The position numbers and the translations under genes are program-made. A stretch of DNA of 64,000 bases from Gnetum montanum. Taxonomy: Eukaryota; Streptophyta; Gnetopsida; Gnetales; Gnetaceae. Shown here piece by piece: positions 12,731 to 25,715 of the stretch. The DNA is taken from NCBI GenBank assembly GCA_015680685.1, contig MNCI01018080.1:896216-960215 (forward strand). The letters are read 5' to 3'. How positions within the stretch are numbered: position 1 is the first letter of the stretch; every line of letters starts with the position of its first letter. Below the pieces are notes generated by a model. That model was not told where the DNA came from. It was given only the letters and a program-made list of their open reading frames with translations, and did not search any database.

Positions 12731-14414
12731 TGAAACACCACCAAATTTAGGCAACAACACTTTGACAATAAATTTGTCTAAGTGTCAACACACGGTAAAT
12801 TTGTTTTAAGTGTTTGGCCCAGGATCCCACTATTGGGGCTATGTTCTAGAGCATAGCCAATGTAGCATGCAACATAGAACCAAATTTGCAAAATCTTCTA
12901 AGTGTCAAATAATAGCACCAAAACATTTTCTAAGTATCTTGTTACACTCACATCCCTCTTGCTATGCTCTCCAGCATAGCAACACTTTAGTGGCTAGTTA
13001 GCCTAAGTGTCAAGCCAAAAGTTATCAAGTTAGCTCAACATGGAAGAAGCATTTGGCAGATCTAACTCCTAAAGCTACCCCACCTGCTACGCTCCTGAGC
13101 ATAGCTGGCATAACAAGAATAAGGACTACAATTTTTGCCAAATTTTTCTAAGTGCCTGTGCTATGCTTTGTCCCATCCTGCTATGCTCTCTAGCGTAGTA
13201 AGTGTAGTAGTACTAGACTTCATTTTTTGCAAGAATTTCCCAATTTTTGTGCTATGCTCCAGAGCGTAGCTAGCATAGCAGCATAAAACTACCTCCAAAA
13301 GATTCCAAAGCTTAGCACAAGCCTTCATTTCAGCTCTAGCACTCCTTTAGCAAGAAAGATCAACAACTTGCACTCTTTTTATACCCCCTCCATGTCCCAA
13401 AATTGTACCTACACTTGATCCCACTTGAAAGAGGGTAGAACATAGTCCTAGAGAATACCCTCAAAATTACACTATTTTGCATTGTTTGTAGGTACATTGT
13501 GGTCTTGGCACATGAAATCTTAGTAGCATAACTAGTCTGGTAGTCTCTTGGGATCCAATGAAGTGTATAAAAGCATAGCACCAATTGCTCCACTGGAAGT
13601 GTAGCAAAGGTCAGTGTAGCCCCACCTACCCCTTTGCCATGTGGTGCCCGATCCACACTTCATGCTAACTCTAAGCATTTAAATACCCCCGCATTCCAGA
13701 CTCTCAGGGTTGGAAATTCATTCTAGTGGGTATTTAAGACATTTGGATAAAAACATCCAAGTAGCAGTTAGCATCTCAAAGCACCATTTGGCACCCGAAA
13801 CACCCTGAGCACCTCATACACTAGAGCATATCAACAACTTGGCAACACCTTTACGTTCCACTCAACACTAAAATCCTACAAGACATCATGGCAACCAACC
13901 GAGCAGGCATGGACCTTGCAGTAGATCTCAGTCTTCACTCTGGGACACCCCAGAGACTCTGGCTATGCTACTACTATGCTTGTGTATACATTGCATACTT
14001 CCACAAAGCTCATTTGTAATTGCTACGCTTTCCATTATGGGTGTTATCATCCTTTCTTTCTCTCAAACTTTGTTGCATTTTAAGCATTTTTTTGACATTT
14101 AGTACCATGTTCATAATTTTTCATTATTTTACATATTTTGTACACACTTGCACTACCATTATCATGCTTATAAGCCCTACTACGCTCAGGCCTAGTCACC
14201 CTCAGTACTACCAAGAACACCATCAGTGCTTGCATTGTTGGCTAAGCATGCCATCCCCTAGTTGCAGCCGATAAAGTTTCTGTTTAATTGACAAGACCTT
14301 CTAGGGCACTTTGCCTTTATTTTCCTAGCAAAGGCCCTTGCATAGAGGTAAGGTTAAGGTTGTGCACCAATGAACCCCTCGACATTCTAGCCACTAATGT
14401 TTTTGGTCCCTACA
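12731..14414 (+). repeat. Element A 3' LTR (1684 bp)
   Basis: It starts TGAAACACCACC and ends GGTCCCTACA, matching the B LTR ends TGAAACAC and GTCGTTACA. The last 150 bases align with B's LTR (GACAAGACC...AGGGCAC, then CTAGCAAAGGCCCTTGCAT). A TATA-like TTTAAATA lies near 13679, in the place of B's TATAAATA. The U3 part carries five 20-bp near-palindromes of the form GCTATGCTC..GAGCATAGC (12838, 12961, 13086, 13180, 13251). Confidence 0.8.
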
Positions 14415-16660
14415 TTGGTCATATAGTTTCTAAGAAAAAATTGCAAGCAGATCCAACAAAAATTAGTGCAATCTGGGATTGGCCTAAATTAAAAGATGTT
14501 ACAGAGGTTCGTAGCTTCTTCAGTTTAGCTAGTTTTTATCTATTTTTCATTAAAGATTATTCTACCTTGCTAGCCCCATTGATTGATTTTTTGCAGGAAA
14601 AACATGTGTTTAAGTTTGATGAAAAATGCAGGGAAGCTTTTCTTAGATTAAAGATGCTACTTACAACAACACCTATTTTGAGAATTCCAGATGAAGAATT
14701 ACCATTTGACGTATTCATTGATGCCTATGGAATAGGAATTAGTGTAGTTCTTTCATAAGAAGATAAAGTGGTATGTTATGAATCTTGTAACTTATGAGGA
14801 GCTAAGGTAAATTACTTAACCCATGATTTAGAATGGCTACAAATTATTTATGCTTTAAATGTTTGGAGACATTATCTTTGTGGAAAAAGGTTTGTACTAA
14901 AAAAAAATCATAAAAGTTTATAATATTTGTAGAGACAACCTATTTTGAATACTTGTCAAAGGTGATGGGTAGAATTATTGGCTAAAGATTATTTTGAAAA
15001 CAAATATATCCTCAGTAAATAAAATGTGGTAGTCGATGTCCTTAGTTGAATGTGAAACTTAATGCTAAGTGTGCTAATGATCCCTATGGAAGAAGAAATC
15101 AAGGAAAAAATAAAAGAAGATCCTTATTTTAAGAAAACTTCAACCAATATTTCCTTTGAGCCTCAATATCAACTTACCTCTAACGGTTTATTGATGAAAG
15201 GACAACGAGTGTGCATACCAAAAGGAAATTGGAGACTAAGGTTGTTTTGTGAAGCACATGAAGTACCATATGTATGATACCTAGGTTATATTAAGACTTA
15301 TATGATGATACACAAATCTTATTTTTGGCTTGGAATGAAGAGTGATGTGTCCTCATACATTAAAGATAAATAGAGGAAACCTAATAGGTTATTATAACCT
15401 ATGGAAGTCCCAACCTAGAAATGGGAAGATGTCACCATGGATTTCATTGTTTGATTGTAAATAACCAAAAAGGAAAATGACTCACTTTTGGTAGTGGTTG
15501 ATTGTCTATAAAAAATGGCACATTTTATAGCTTTGAAATCTACAAACACAGTAGAAGAAATAGTCCAAAAATTTGTACGTGAAGTATTTTGATTGCATGA
15601 TTATCCAAAATATATCACCTCAAACTAAGATCTTAAGTTCATATCTAAATTCTAGAAAAATTTCTTTAGAGAGCTTGGAACCTAGGTAAAAGTTCGAACA
15701 ACGTACCATCCTGAGATTGATGGGTGAATCGAATGCATGAATAGAATATTAGAAGATATACTACAAAGCTATGTTGGAAGTAGACCAAAAACATGAAAAA
15801 ATTATTTTTACCTAGCAAAATTTTCCTATAATAACAATTATCAAGGTTCCATACATTGAACACCATTTGAAGTAGGGTATGAGTGAAATTTTCATACACG
15901 ATTAACCTAGGTGAATCAAACCTTAAGAATAAAATGGAAGGAAGAAGAAATGAAAATAATGGAAAAAATTGTCACAAGAGTTAAACAAAATTTATAGGTT
16001 GCCCAAGATAAATATAAGGGATATGCAGATCAAGATTGATTTAAGAAAGAATTCCAAGTAGGAGATCAAGTACTAATGAGAGTAAAAAATCTACCAGAAG
16101 TTCTCTTAAACTTGTATAATACACTAAATTGGCACCCAAATATTATGGACCTTTTGAAATCTCTTAAAGAATTGGTGATGTAGCAAATCAGTTAAATCTT
16201 CCAGCAACCTTAAAAGTTCACCCAATTTTCCATGTAAGCTTGTTAAAGAAATTTCATGAAAATGATGTACTATATGTGTTGGACTAGAATACTTTGCCAT
16301 TGTGATCTAACACTAGCTTTGAAGTTAAAACCATTGCAATTAAGAACTAATGAACCAAGAAATTACAAAATAAAAATATTAGTGAAGTACTTATTCAATG
16401 GTCAAATTGTGAGCAGCAAACTTGCAAAAACAAGGAGTTTATTTTTAATACTTACCCCAAACTTTTTAATCATCATGATATTGAATGATAAATTGTATTT
16501 ATTATGGATGTGATAAATTATGTTTTATAATTTCTAATCTTTAATTTTTATAGATGATAATGAGGAAAATATAGGAATTGAATCTAAATGGCATAATGGT
16601 GAAGTAGTAGCTAAGAAACTATATATAGAGGAAGCGCTTGAGGATGAGCTAGATGTTTAA
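14415..16660 (+). pseudogene. pol: Element F pol fragment: RT end, RNase H, integrase, chromodomain
   Basis: The open part to 14758 reads GHIVSKKKLQADPTKI, then LLTTTPILRIPDEELPFDVF, typical of gypsy RT thumb and RNase H. Integrase pieces follow with stops: WEDVTMDFIV (15420), MAHFIALKST (15510), RELGT and YHPEIDG (15670-15725). From 16140 come YGPFEI and [15 protein letters not shown], then VLIQWSNCEQQTCKNKEFIF in a shifted frame (16383-16450), which resembles a chromodomain. Chromoviruses use that domain to direct integration to marked chromatin. Several stops and frame changes make the gene dead. Confidence 0.85.
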
Positions 16661-16669
16661 AGGGGGTAA
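16659..16669 (+). other. Element F polypurine tract
   Basis: AAAGGGGGTAAA directly precedes the LTR start, at the usual plus-strand priming position. Confidence 0.75.
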
Positions 16670-16671
16670 AT

Positions 16672-17192
16672 TGTAACATCCCATTCATTGTTAAAGGAAA
16701 AAAAATTGTAAATAATGTAACTAACTTACAAATGAAGGGGCAACTCATTATGAGGAGTTATGATTATTCATGTATCCCTTGGGAAAGGGTTTGACCTATG
16801 TCATTAAAGGTTGGGTTTAGAGGTCATGCTGGCATGGAGTTGTGGAGCTAGGATAGGCTAGTGATAGGAGCTAAGTGAAGTAGGACAAGAAGGAACTAGT
16901 TACCCCTTTGGCTAGATAGCCTAACCATGGTGGCAGTGTTGGATTGCNCACCCCTTTGGCTAGATAGCCTAACCATGGTGGCAGTGTTGGATTGCCTCTA
17001 AGGCTTAAGTGACATAGGAAGATAACCCAGAGTGCATTATCATACTCTCTTCTATTAATAAAATTTTTCTATTTTCCTTTTTTATTTCATAGTACCAATT
17101 ATTTATGATGTTTTCATTATATTATCTAAGAAAATGATGAATGCGATAAATTAAGTCATTGTATTTTTATGACATCCAGGATTGGGATGTCA
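16672..17192 (+). repeat. Element F 3' LTR (about 520 bp)
   Basis: It starts TGTAACATCCCA and ends TTGGGATGTCA, so the ends form an imperfect inverted repeat with TG and CA termini. It contains a polyadenylation-like AATAAAA near 17058. The 48 bases around the N at 16948 are probably an assembly duplication, so the true length is likely shorter. The 5' LTR is outside the window. Confidence 0.7.
16902..16995. other. Assembly gap scar: 46-bp direct duplication around one N
   Basis: Bases 16902-16947 and 16950-16995 are the same 46-bp sequence, separated by an N at 16948 and one base. The same pattern and length occur at 28153-28246, which points to two contigs overlapping by 46 bp that were joined without merging. 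Confidence 0.85.
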
Positions 17193-20100
17193 TAGAAATA
17201 GTTTTTCTATTTGACACACACCAATCCTGCAATCCAGGAAACATTAGAAACCCATGAAAATAACTTGGATATAATGTAGGATTTTTAAAAAATTCAAAAA
17301 AAAAAAAAACAAGTACACAAAGCCCTACAACCAAAAACTTCTATGTTTGAAAGGAAAATTTCATGCAAAATGGTTAGAACTTGCGTACCTAGGTGTCATG
17401 GTGGTGGAGCTATAATTTATCAAAGGCCATGGTAGACTGGTGAGGCCTTAGGTAGTAGTGTCAAAATCCTCTAGGGTAGGACTCTTGGTGATGGAATTAT
17501 TTCTCTTTGACATGGTGGCAATCAATGTAGAAGCGATTTAAATCTCTGAGTCTTGAAGCCTTTTGAAGCAACTATGCTAGCCTCTTGGTGTAGGAATGCT
17601 AATTTATGTTGTGGATGGAATAGGTAGAAGTTGGGATGAATTAAAGAGCTCTGATGCAAGGTGCTAAATCTTGGAAATGATGGAGAGGGAATGATTTGTG
17701 CAAAATTGTTTCTTGAAAACCACTCCCAAACTTACACATCCCCTTGGAAAACCTTGGTTTTTCAAAACACTCAACCAAGTTCCATTGAACTTAATGATCA
17801 TAATTAATAATTAGGACTACACTAGGTGAGTGTAAAATTAATGCATAAAAAAATTCATATGCAATATGGGCCCCCCACTAGATGCCTAGGAAGAAAGCTA
17901 ATAGAAATCCTAACACACTTGGGTTTTTAGTTTCCTAGGGTGACTACACTAGGTTTCAAGCACCTAGAAGCCTTAAAATAAATTGAAAAATCCAATTACT
18001 AGCTAAATAAGCCTTTCAACCATCCATCCATGCCATAAAACCTTATGCCCAAAATAAGAAACCAAGTGTTGACATTGATGGAAACTAGACAACAAGGTAG
18101 GCAAAAAACCATACCAAAACTTATCATTTATGGAAACTATGTTTACTAGTAGCCTAATCACAATAACCATCATAGTCAGTAGTAGGAGGATAATTCCAAA
18201 AATTAACCAAAATTACAATTCACCATAGAATTTCAACTCTAGTCATCAAGCCCTAATTAGAAGCTCCAGTAGCTCTAGAATTAAAAAAATCCTTTTCTTG
18301 CATGGACGATGCTAGGGACGATTTCAACTATGCTAGCTAGCATAGTCACCAATATTTAAGTAAGAGATGATCAGTAAATAAGTAAAATAGCATTGAAACT
18401 AACATATTTTGGCATCAGCCTCACCCTAGAACCTTTGACACCATTGAAATAGCAAACAATTAACCCAAAACAAGTCAAATCCCATTCCACACTACAAACT
18501 ATGCTAGAGGTGATCGAGACTACAATGGTCAAAGTAGTTTGAGTGTAGTTGGATTAGGTTGGATTGCCAAAAATAAATAAAAGCCTCTAAAATGTAGTAT
18601 TTTGATCTTAGAATTGCTTTGGGATTTCCAATAAATCTGTACTAATGAACTAAGAGACAAAAGAAGATCAAAATCCATTTTCACATAAGGACTACATTGG
18701 GGAGGCTTTGGACTATGATAGCTAGTGTAGTCCACCTTCCAAAACACCAAAAAGGTCAAATACATGCCAAATTAACCTCTTAGCACATCTTCTCAACCCC
18801 AAAACCCTGTTGGAGATCCTAGAGACCTATTAACCCTTCAACCTTAGTTGAAAATAACTAGAAATCATTCTACACTTCACATTCACATTGTGACTACGTT
18901 TGCTAATGTAGTCTAGTGGTGTTTGGCCATTGTGACATCAAATTAACCATCAAAACTTACAAATTCAAGCCTAAAACCCTAGTTATCAACACCATGAAAC
19001 AAGACCAAAAACTTGATCCTGGAAGCCTAGAACCCTAAAACCCTAGAGTTGACTATAGTTTGGCCTTGCTTAACCATGGAAAATCTAGATTTTGATCTAC
19101 CTATGTTGGAACAACTCTCAATTTTGTTTGGAAATGTAGTAATGAGGTGTTGGTACAAAAATACATCTTTTGAATCCTATTTTTACCTCCAAATAGCCTT
19201 ACATTATCCTAGGAAGCTGGCAGAACACAAATAGCAACTCTAAAATCTCCTAAACCCGGTTCCTCATGCAACTATGCTAGGAATGGCCTGGACTATGCTA
19301 GCTAGTGTAGGCATAGCGTAATCACTAGTGTTGACACCATTTTTAAATTCCAAAGTGTAAAAATAAAGTCTAAATCCATCAATATTCAATCCTAATCTAT
19401 AGTGCTAACCATATGGACATTCAAGAATCCAAAATTGGCCATGATGAACCTGAGAAACCACCTACTAATGCCAACTATGCTAGGGCCTAGTATTACTACA
19501 TTAACCAACCTAGTCACTAGTAGAGTGCAACCCAGTCACATCAAAAGTTGTTAATTTTACTTTCAAACAACCTAAAAACAACCCCACCATGTGTCCAAAC
19601 TCACTTCATAGCCCTATAGATTTCTACGATGGCTAGCTAAGGTCTAAATCTAGTAAAATCCAACCTTGTTTAATCAATGTTGATCTTATTTTATCACATG
19701 TGTTCTACCCTAGTTAATTTGGCCTTGTTTCATGGTCTTTCAACTTATTTTAACCTTGTTATGTATTATTGACTTTTATTATTATGAGTTGACCTCATTT
19801 GAGTTTTACATAACCCCAATTTTACCATATCTATCTTATTCTCTCTCTTTTGGCCTTAGTTAAGCTTTTTTAACCTTTGATTGGTGTTATTTGATAGGTC
19901 TTGATCATTCCTTGATCATCATCTAACACAATGTATCCAAGAAAATGGCCTAATAAGGCCTTAAACTAGTAAAGTGTAGTCATAGTTGATCATGTTTGAT
20001 GTTATGTTTTCTAACTTGATTGGTTTAGCCTTGTTTCATTATGTGTCAACTTTTTAAAACCTTATTCCCCATTATCAACCTTTATTATTATTAGAGCATC

Positions 20101-20330
20101 ACTTGGCTCCATTCCACCAAGTGTTCCCATCATTTGGCCTTTATTTAATCTTATGTAGCCTTTGTTTTAGCTTCTTTGTCTTTATTTACCTCTTGTAGCC
20201 TTTTTTGGCCTTGTTTAGACCTTGTTTGGCCATGAAGTAGTATTTTTTTACATAGTGGTTGGCATATTTTATATCATTTTGGGATTGTTTTTTTATTTTA
20301 CCTAGGTGCCACTTAATGTGCTTATGGTTG
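17193..20330. other. Element C spacer upstream of pol, no gene
   Basis: About 3.1 kb without supportable coding sequence. It repeatedly contains near-palindromes such as ACTATGCTAGCTAGCATAGT (near 18327) and variants near 18715, 18893 and 19290, the same motif family as in A's spacer and LTR. A single GGCCTTAAACTAG unit occurs near 19960. Assignment to C rests on these motifs and on its position before C's pol. Confidence 0.5.
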
Positions 20331-23215
20331 ATATGAAGGATTTGAGTATGGATCCTTAGAAGCATATAAGCTTACCATTGAACCTAAGTGGACCTCATGG
20401 TGATGTTGAATGATGTATCAACCTTAATTGCCTAGATCTTAAGCCTAAGAGTCTTGTCAACGACATAGCCTTGATAGAGAAACCTCTAGAGTGGCTTGAA
20501 AATCTACTCAAAATCCTTGACCTTGAGATGGATAACATTATTAAGGACTCTCTAGTTGAAGTTTCTATCATGACATGGTGGTGAGGAGAAAAAACTAAAA
20601 TTAAGTTCCTCATTCGAACCTCAACAAGCTCAAAACATCACCAAAGTCCTTTAGGACAACATTAAGGCCTTTTCCTAGTTACATGAAGATATTGACCCAT
20701 GCTTAGTGCAACATAACATCATACTTGATCCTAGTATCAGACCAGTTAAGAAAAGTTTTTGCAAGATTAGGCCTTTTCCTGGTCATATGAAGATATGCCA
20801 AGACTCAACCCATGCATAGTGCAATATAACATCATACTCGATTCCAACATTAGTCTAGTTAAGAAAAAAGTTTAGAAGATTAGGCTAGATTTAGCCTCGA
20901 TAGTTCCTAATGAGATCACAAAATTATACCAAGCTAGTTTCATTAGAGTTGTTGATTATGTAGAATGGGTGTCCAACATAGCAGTAGTCCCTAGGAAAAA
21001 TGGAATATATTTATTTTCATAGATTTTCAAGACCTAAATAAGGTAATCATTAAGGATGACTTCCTTTTGCCTAGTATTGACCAAGTTATCGATACTATAG
21101 CTAGGCATACCATATCATCCTTCATGGATGGATTCTTGGTATAGAACCAAATTAGGATTAACCCATAGCATCAACTTAGTAAGACCTTTGTGATCCCTTG
21201 GAATACCTTTTGTTACACCATGATGGCCTTTGACCTAAATAATGTAGGAGCAACCTACCAAAGAGCTATGATGTACATCTTTAGCAACAATATGTTATGA
21301 CTACTTAATGACTACATATACAATATAGTCATTGAGTCTAAAGTGGCTGATGATCATGCACATGACCTTGACCTTGTGATTAAATGATGCATCAAATATG
21401 AGCTTAGGCTTAATTTTGAGAAGTGTGTCTTTGACATCAAAACTAGTAAGATGATTGGCTTTGTAGTATCTGAAGCAAGCATATGTGTTGATCCTAATAA
21501 GGTTAAGGCCATATCCAAGTTGGTAGCACCAAATAACCTTAAGGTATTTTAGGGACTGCAAGGTAGATTACAATTTATCCATATATTTATCACTAGGCTT
21601 ATGGATAAGTTACAACCCATGCAAAACTTGTTTAAGAAAGGAGTTCACTATGAGTGGATGGCTCAATGCCAAGAAGCCTTTGAAAACATTAAGCAAGAGT
21701 TGATACAACTATGTATAGTTTATCCACTATAATAAGAAAAACCCTTTTACATCTACCTTATTATCTCTGACACATTTATTACCTTCCTACTCTATTAGAA
21801 GTGAGATGATGAAGTAGAGTTACCCATATACTATCTGAGCCATGCATTAGTTGCCCATCAGACCTAATACATTGAAGTGGAGAAGTGGCTTTTTTTTATC
21901 TCTAGTCTTTTCACTAAAGAAGTGATGGCACTACCTCCTTAGGAGTCAGGTCAACATCATTTGCAAAGACAACATGCTTAGGGCCATCACTACCAATTAT
22001 CTATGAAGGTAGTTATATAGCCCATTGGAAAATCATAATAGCCAAGTTTAATCTTCATTACATCTCTCAACCTTAGTGAAAGGTCAAGCTATAGCCACAC
22101 AACTCACTATTTTACAAGTAGAAGACCATGCAACCATAGACCCTGAATTCTAGGATGAGCATGTTAACATTGTTAATAATGTACCTAAGGACTATGAGAT
22201 GGTTATGCACTTTGATGAAGCTTTCATAGTCCATTGGGCCAGTGCTAATTCCATCATAACATTTCCATCTAGTGAAATCCAATCCTTCACTTACTATTTT
22301 GAATTTTCATGTACCAACAATGTAGCAGAGTATGAAGGATTGATCAAGAAAATGATGGTAGCACATGACCTAGGAATCAAATTCCTAATGATCAAATATG
22401 ATTCAAAACTTTTTGTTAACCAAGTAACTGAGGTTTATGCATGTAAAGCTCAACATCTACAACCTTATTATGACCTAGAATATGCACTGATATAACAATT
22501 CATAGATATTGATATCCAACATGTACCCTGAACTAAGAACATGCTAGCTAATGCCATTGCAACCGTAGCTCTTAGTTTTATGCTTGATGTGTTTAGTAAG
22601 TTACCTTCCTTAAACATGGACTATGCTATTCCCATCATGTAAAACATTGAGGATAACATTGTAGCCTCTATCAGTACTACCCCTCAAAGGGAATGGTATG
22701 ATAATATCAAGTTTTACCTTATGCATGGAGAATCTCCATAGCGACTAACAACTTCTCAAAGGGAAGACATATGTAAATGGTCAAAACAGTATATCATCAT
22801 AGGTGATAATACATTATGTTGACAATCTTACAATAGTTTATTATTAGTATGTTTGGGTAAAACTAAAGCTCACATAGTCCTTGAGAAAGTTCATGAGGGC
22901 ATATGTCAAGGACATATAGGACCTAGAGCCATGGCCACTAAGATTAGGAAACTAGGCTATTATTGGCCCTATATGAAAAAGAAAACAATATTTTGTAGAA
23001 GGTTAAAACTTGTGACACTTATTACTAGCATAGTAACCTAATACATGTTCCACCAATTGAGTTACATACAACTTAGATAACATGGTCATTTCAATCATGG
23101 GGGCTAGATATCATTGGACCTATAATGCCTAAGTCTTCCACAGGGCATAGCTTTATCATCACTGCAATTGAATATTTCACAAAGTGGGTTTAAGCTATTT
23201 TCCTAAGGAAGAAAA
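20331..23215 (+). pseudogene. pol: Element C pol, part 1 (leader, RT, two RNase H domains, integrase start)
   Basis: The leader at 20390-20640 matches A and B. RT spans about 20880-21500, with the catalytic box degraded to YIYN near 21311. Gypsy RNase H is at 21740-22000. The second RNase H is well preserved at 22199-22495 (CTNNVAEYEGLIKK, QPYYDLEYA). The integrase zinc-binding region is at 22853-22980 (VHEGICQGHIGPRAMATKIR), and the catalytic domain begins at 23090 (GLDIIGPIMPKSS). Coding stops abruptly at 23215 where the D LTR begins, and resumes at 50771. Many TAG and TAA codons interrupt it. Confidence 0.85.
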
Positions 23216-24318
23216 TGTGGACCTTTTGGTTTTGGTATGTCAAAATGTTAAGAAAATTGGAAGAGAAGGTTGTTTGGATGTCTTTGTGATTGTTGTGCTT
23301 GTAGGATAATAACTTGAATTGGGCAAGTCTATGGATAAGGAATGATGAACTCAAAGAATGAAGAAATTGGACAAAGATGTTTTCAAGAAATAGAAGACAA
23401 CTTGGCAAGATTGAAGGCTTCATAGACAAAGATGTCTTTGAGAAACAAAAAACGTCCTTCTTTAGGGAAAGATGTATTCATCCTAGAAAGACATATTTAG
23501 AAAATGTAGACCAAGTTTAGAAAGATGTCTTCCATTAGACAAAGAAATCTTCCAAGAATGGAGATTTTAGAAAGATTTCTTTTACTAAACAAAGATGTCT
23601 TTCTAGAATTGAAGGAAAATTTAGAGAGATGTCTCAAGCATGAAGAAGACATATCCCATGACCGTTGGCAAGTCATTGCACAAGTTCTGAGATGGATTTA
23701 GAAACATGGTAGCTATAAGAAGACTTGATTTGTAGTGGGAAATGTGGAAGATTATTTATAAACATTATACAATCATTTTGTAATCATTTGTATTCTTTGT
23801 TGTTCCTCATTGTGTTATCATTTTTGCATTGTAAAGTGTGTTGTACTTAAACATACAAGGATTAGAAAACTGAGTTGCATTTATCCCTTGTAATTTTTCT
23901 CCCTTGTTTCCCTATAGGGTTGATGTACTTCTTGTGGGAAGACATCTTGCTTGAGCTTGTTGGAATCCTATGGTATTGAGTTGTTGGTGCTCTAGTACAA
24001 CACTTCGATGTGGAGCTCAAGATTTTAAAGGTTGTGGAAGCATGGAAACCACATTTCCAAACTTGATGGAACCTTACGGGGTTGAGTGATTGGTGCAATG
24101 GTACAACACTCTAGAGTAGGGCTTGAAGACTATACAAGGTGTGGATGCTTCAATCATATTTGAGAGCAACAAACTCTAGAGGTGTGCTTGCGATCTACCC
24201 TCCACGTGTGGAGTACCCAAGTTGGGAAACCATGTTAAAATCAATGTGTGTGCTTTGTATCTTTAAGCTTTAATTTGAGAAATTTATTCATTCCTCCTTA
24301 TAAGTTTAATGATCCACA
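23216..24318 (+). repeat. Element D 5' LTR (1103 bp)
   Basis: It starts TGTGGACCTTTTGG and ends AATGATCCACA. The first half is rich in short palindromes of AAAGATGTCTTT / AAAGACATCTTT type. A TATA candidate, TATAAGA, lies at 23714-23720. Later parts include ATTGTAAAGTGTGTTGTAC, shared with the 3' copy. It ends inside element C's integrase on the left and at a primer binding site on the right. Confidence 0.85.
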
Positions 24319-24320
24319 AG

Positions 24321-24335
24321 TGATATTGGAGCTTG
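24321..24335 (+). other. Element D primer binding site
   Basis: TGATATTGGAGCTT, two bases after the LTR end, is a mutated form of TGGTATCAGAGC, the common Copia site complementary to initiator methionine tRNA. Confidence 0.7.
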
Positions 24336-24373
24336 GTACTCTTTCTTTTCATCATTAACTTCAAGAGTGAACA

Positions 24374-25387
24374 ATGGAAGGGAAAGCCACCCATGTTTGA
24401 TGGATTGAACTTTGTCTATTGGAAAGCTAGGATGCAAGGATTCTTTGAATTCTAGAAGGCTATGCTCCACTTGTCTATGGCACCACCAGCATCATCATAC
24501 CCCACAATAAATGGTCTCAAGAAGAAAAGGATAAGTTCATGTTTTAATTAAAAAGAAAAAATTTGTATATATTGTGCATTGAATAAATCTAAATTTAACA
24601 AGGTAGTAGGATGTAAAATGGCCAAGGAAATTTGGAAAATTTTTGAAGCTACTTATGAAGGAACCTCTATTGTTAAGCAATCAAAATTATTAGTTTTACA
24701 AAGTGAATATGATAAACTTAAAATGAGAGAAGGTGAGAAAATAAATGATTATTTTTCTAGAGATAATGATCTTGTAGAAATTAGAGGAATAGGAAAGGAT
24801 CTGCCAAAAAGCGATGTAATTATCAAAATGATCAAAACTTTGCAACCAAAATTTAGGCCAAAATTCACAACCCTGGAGGAAATAAGAGATTTCTCAACTT
24901 TGAAATTTGAGGAACTTCAAAGCACTATTATCACCTATGAAATGAATCTCATAAGTGAAGGAGCTATTCAAGAAAGATCCATTATCTTGAAAAATGGCTG
25001 AAAATAAAAGGAGCTACATGAGAATGATGAGAAAAATGAAGATGAAATTGCCTTTCTTACTATAAAGCTACAACAACTAATCACTAGAAGAAATAAAGGA
25101 ACACATCAGCAAAAATTTAATCAGCCTAAAGGTAGAGAAAGAGGTAAAAGAATTTTAAATTCTAATATAGATGTCTCTTTTGTAGAATGTTGGATGTGTG
25201 GTGGAAGATGCCATATGGCCCCCAAATGTCCTAGTAGCTTCAAGATGAATTTCAAGAAAAAATCCATTGAAGAAGGTAAGAAAACCAACTTCTATACGAG
25301 TTGGGATGATGGGGAGAAAAGTCAAGAAGAAGTAGAGGAAGATGCTAAAAATTCTCATCTCATCTGCATGGACCTTACTGATGGTAA
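24374..25387 (+). pseudogene. gag: Element D gag, part 1 (capsid and first zinc knuckle)
   Basis: The frame opens with MFDGLNFVYWKARMQGFF (24390), a standard Copia gag start. The long open piece 24579-25001 includes KEIWKIFEATYEGTS, LQSEYDKLKMREGEKINDYF and KFEELQSTIITYEMNL, all typical of the UBN2-type gag domain. A zinc knuckle CWMCGGRCHMAPKC lies at about 25188-25229 (Cx2Cx4Hx4C). An acidic stretch ends in LICMDLTDG, where element E is inserted. Reading resumes in frame at 46410. Scattered stops, for example after FFEF near 24452 and at 25001, make it inactive. Gag would have formed the particle that packages the RNA. Confidence 0.85.
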
Positions 25388-25710
25388 TGTTGGCGATCGT
25401 TTGGGACGTGACCATCAACGAGTGTCCTCAAACAAGATTTAGGTGCTTGCTGGTCTCTGGCAACACCAAGGCCCAGATACCTCCAAATAAACTTAGTAGT
25501 TAATGTGAGTATGTTTTTGTGCTATTGCGGCATGCAGTTGTGAAAAAATGAAACGATTGCATTGTGTGTAAACTACAAATGACTTATCTTAAAGAGATTC
25601 AGCCAACTTTGCCAAGTACTGTGAGTTTTTTAGAGTTCCTATTTAGTTTAATTTCCTAGTCTATGCGGTCCTTATAATACCCACTTGTAACAAATAAAAT
25701 TTTGCAAAAA
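25388..25710. other. Left terminal segment of element E, non-coding
   Basis: The 323 bases between the E border and element B have no coding sequence. They include a TATA-like CCTTATAATACCC near 25670 on the plus strand. The sequence continues at 42866 after the B insertion. It shows no obvious match to the right end of E, which argues against simple LTRs. Confidence 0.5.
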
Positions 25711-25715
25711 CATTT

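Larger units (their letters stand above)
1..14414 (+). mobile_element. Element A: old Tat-type Ty3/gypsy retrotransposon, 5' part outside window
   Basis: Order on the plus strand: end of gag-protease, TTAAACTAG-type repeats, an antisense gene, a palindrome-rich spacer, pol, a second repeat array and a 3' LTR ending at 14414. Every part has a counterpart in the same order in the better preserved element B. Two RNase H domains in pol point to the Tat lineage. The coding parts carry many stops and frameshifts, so the copy is dead and much older than B. The base after the LTR continues the reverse transcriptase of chromovirus F, so A inserted into F. The 5' LTR and the other target-site copy lie left of the window. 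Confidence 0.85.
14415..17192 (+). mobile_element. Element F: chromovirus-type Ty3/gypsy, 3' half
   Basis: The segment begins in the middle of RT exactly where element A's LTR stops, then runs through RNase H, integrase, a chromodomain-like end, a polypurine tract and a 3' LTR. The left half of F should lie beyond the left end of element A, outside the window. Sequence right of its LTR looks like element C spacer, so F probably inserted into C. Confidence 0.75.
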
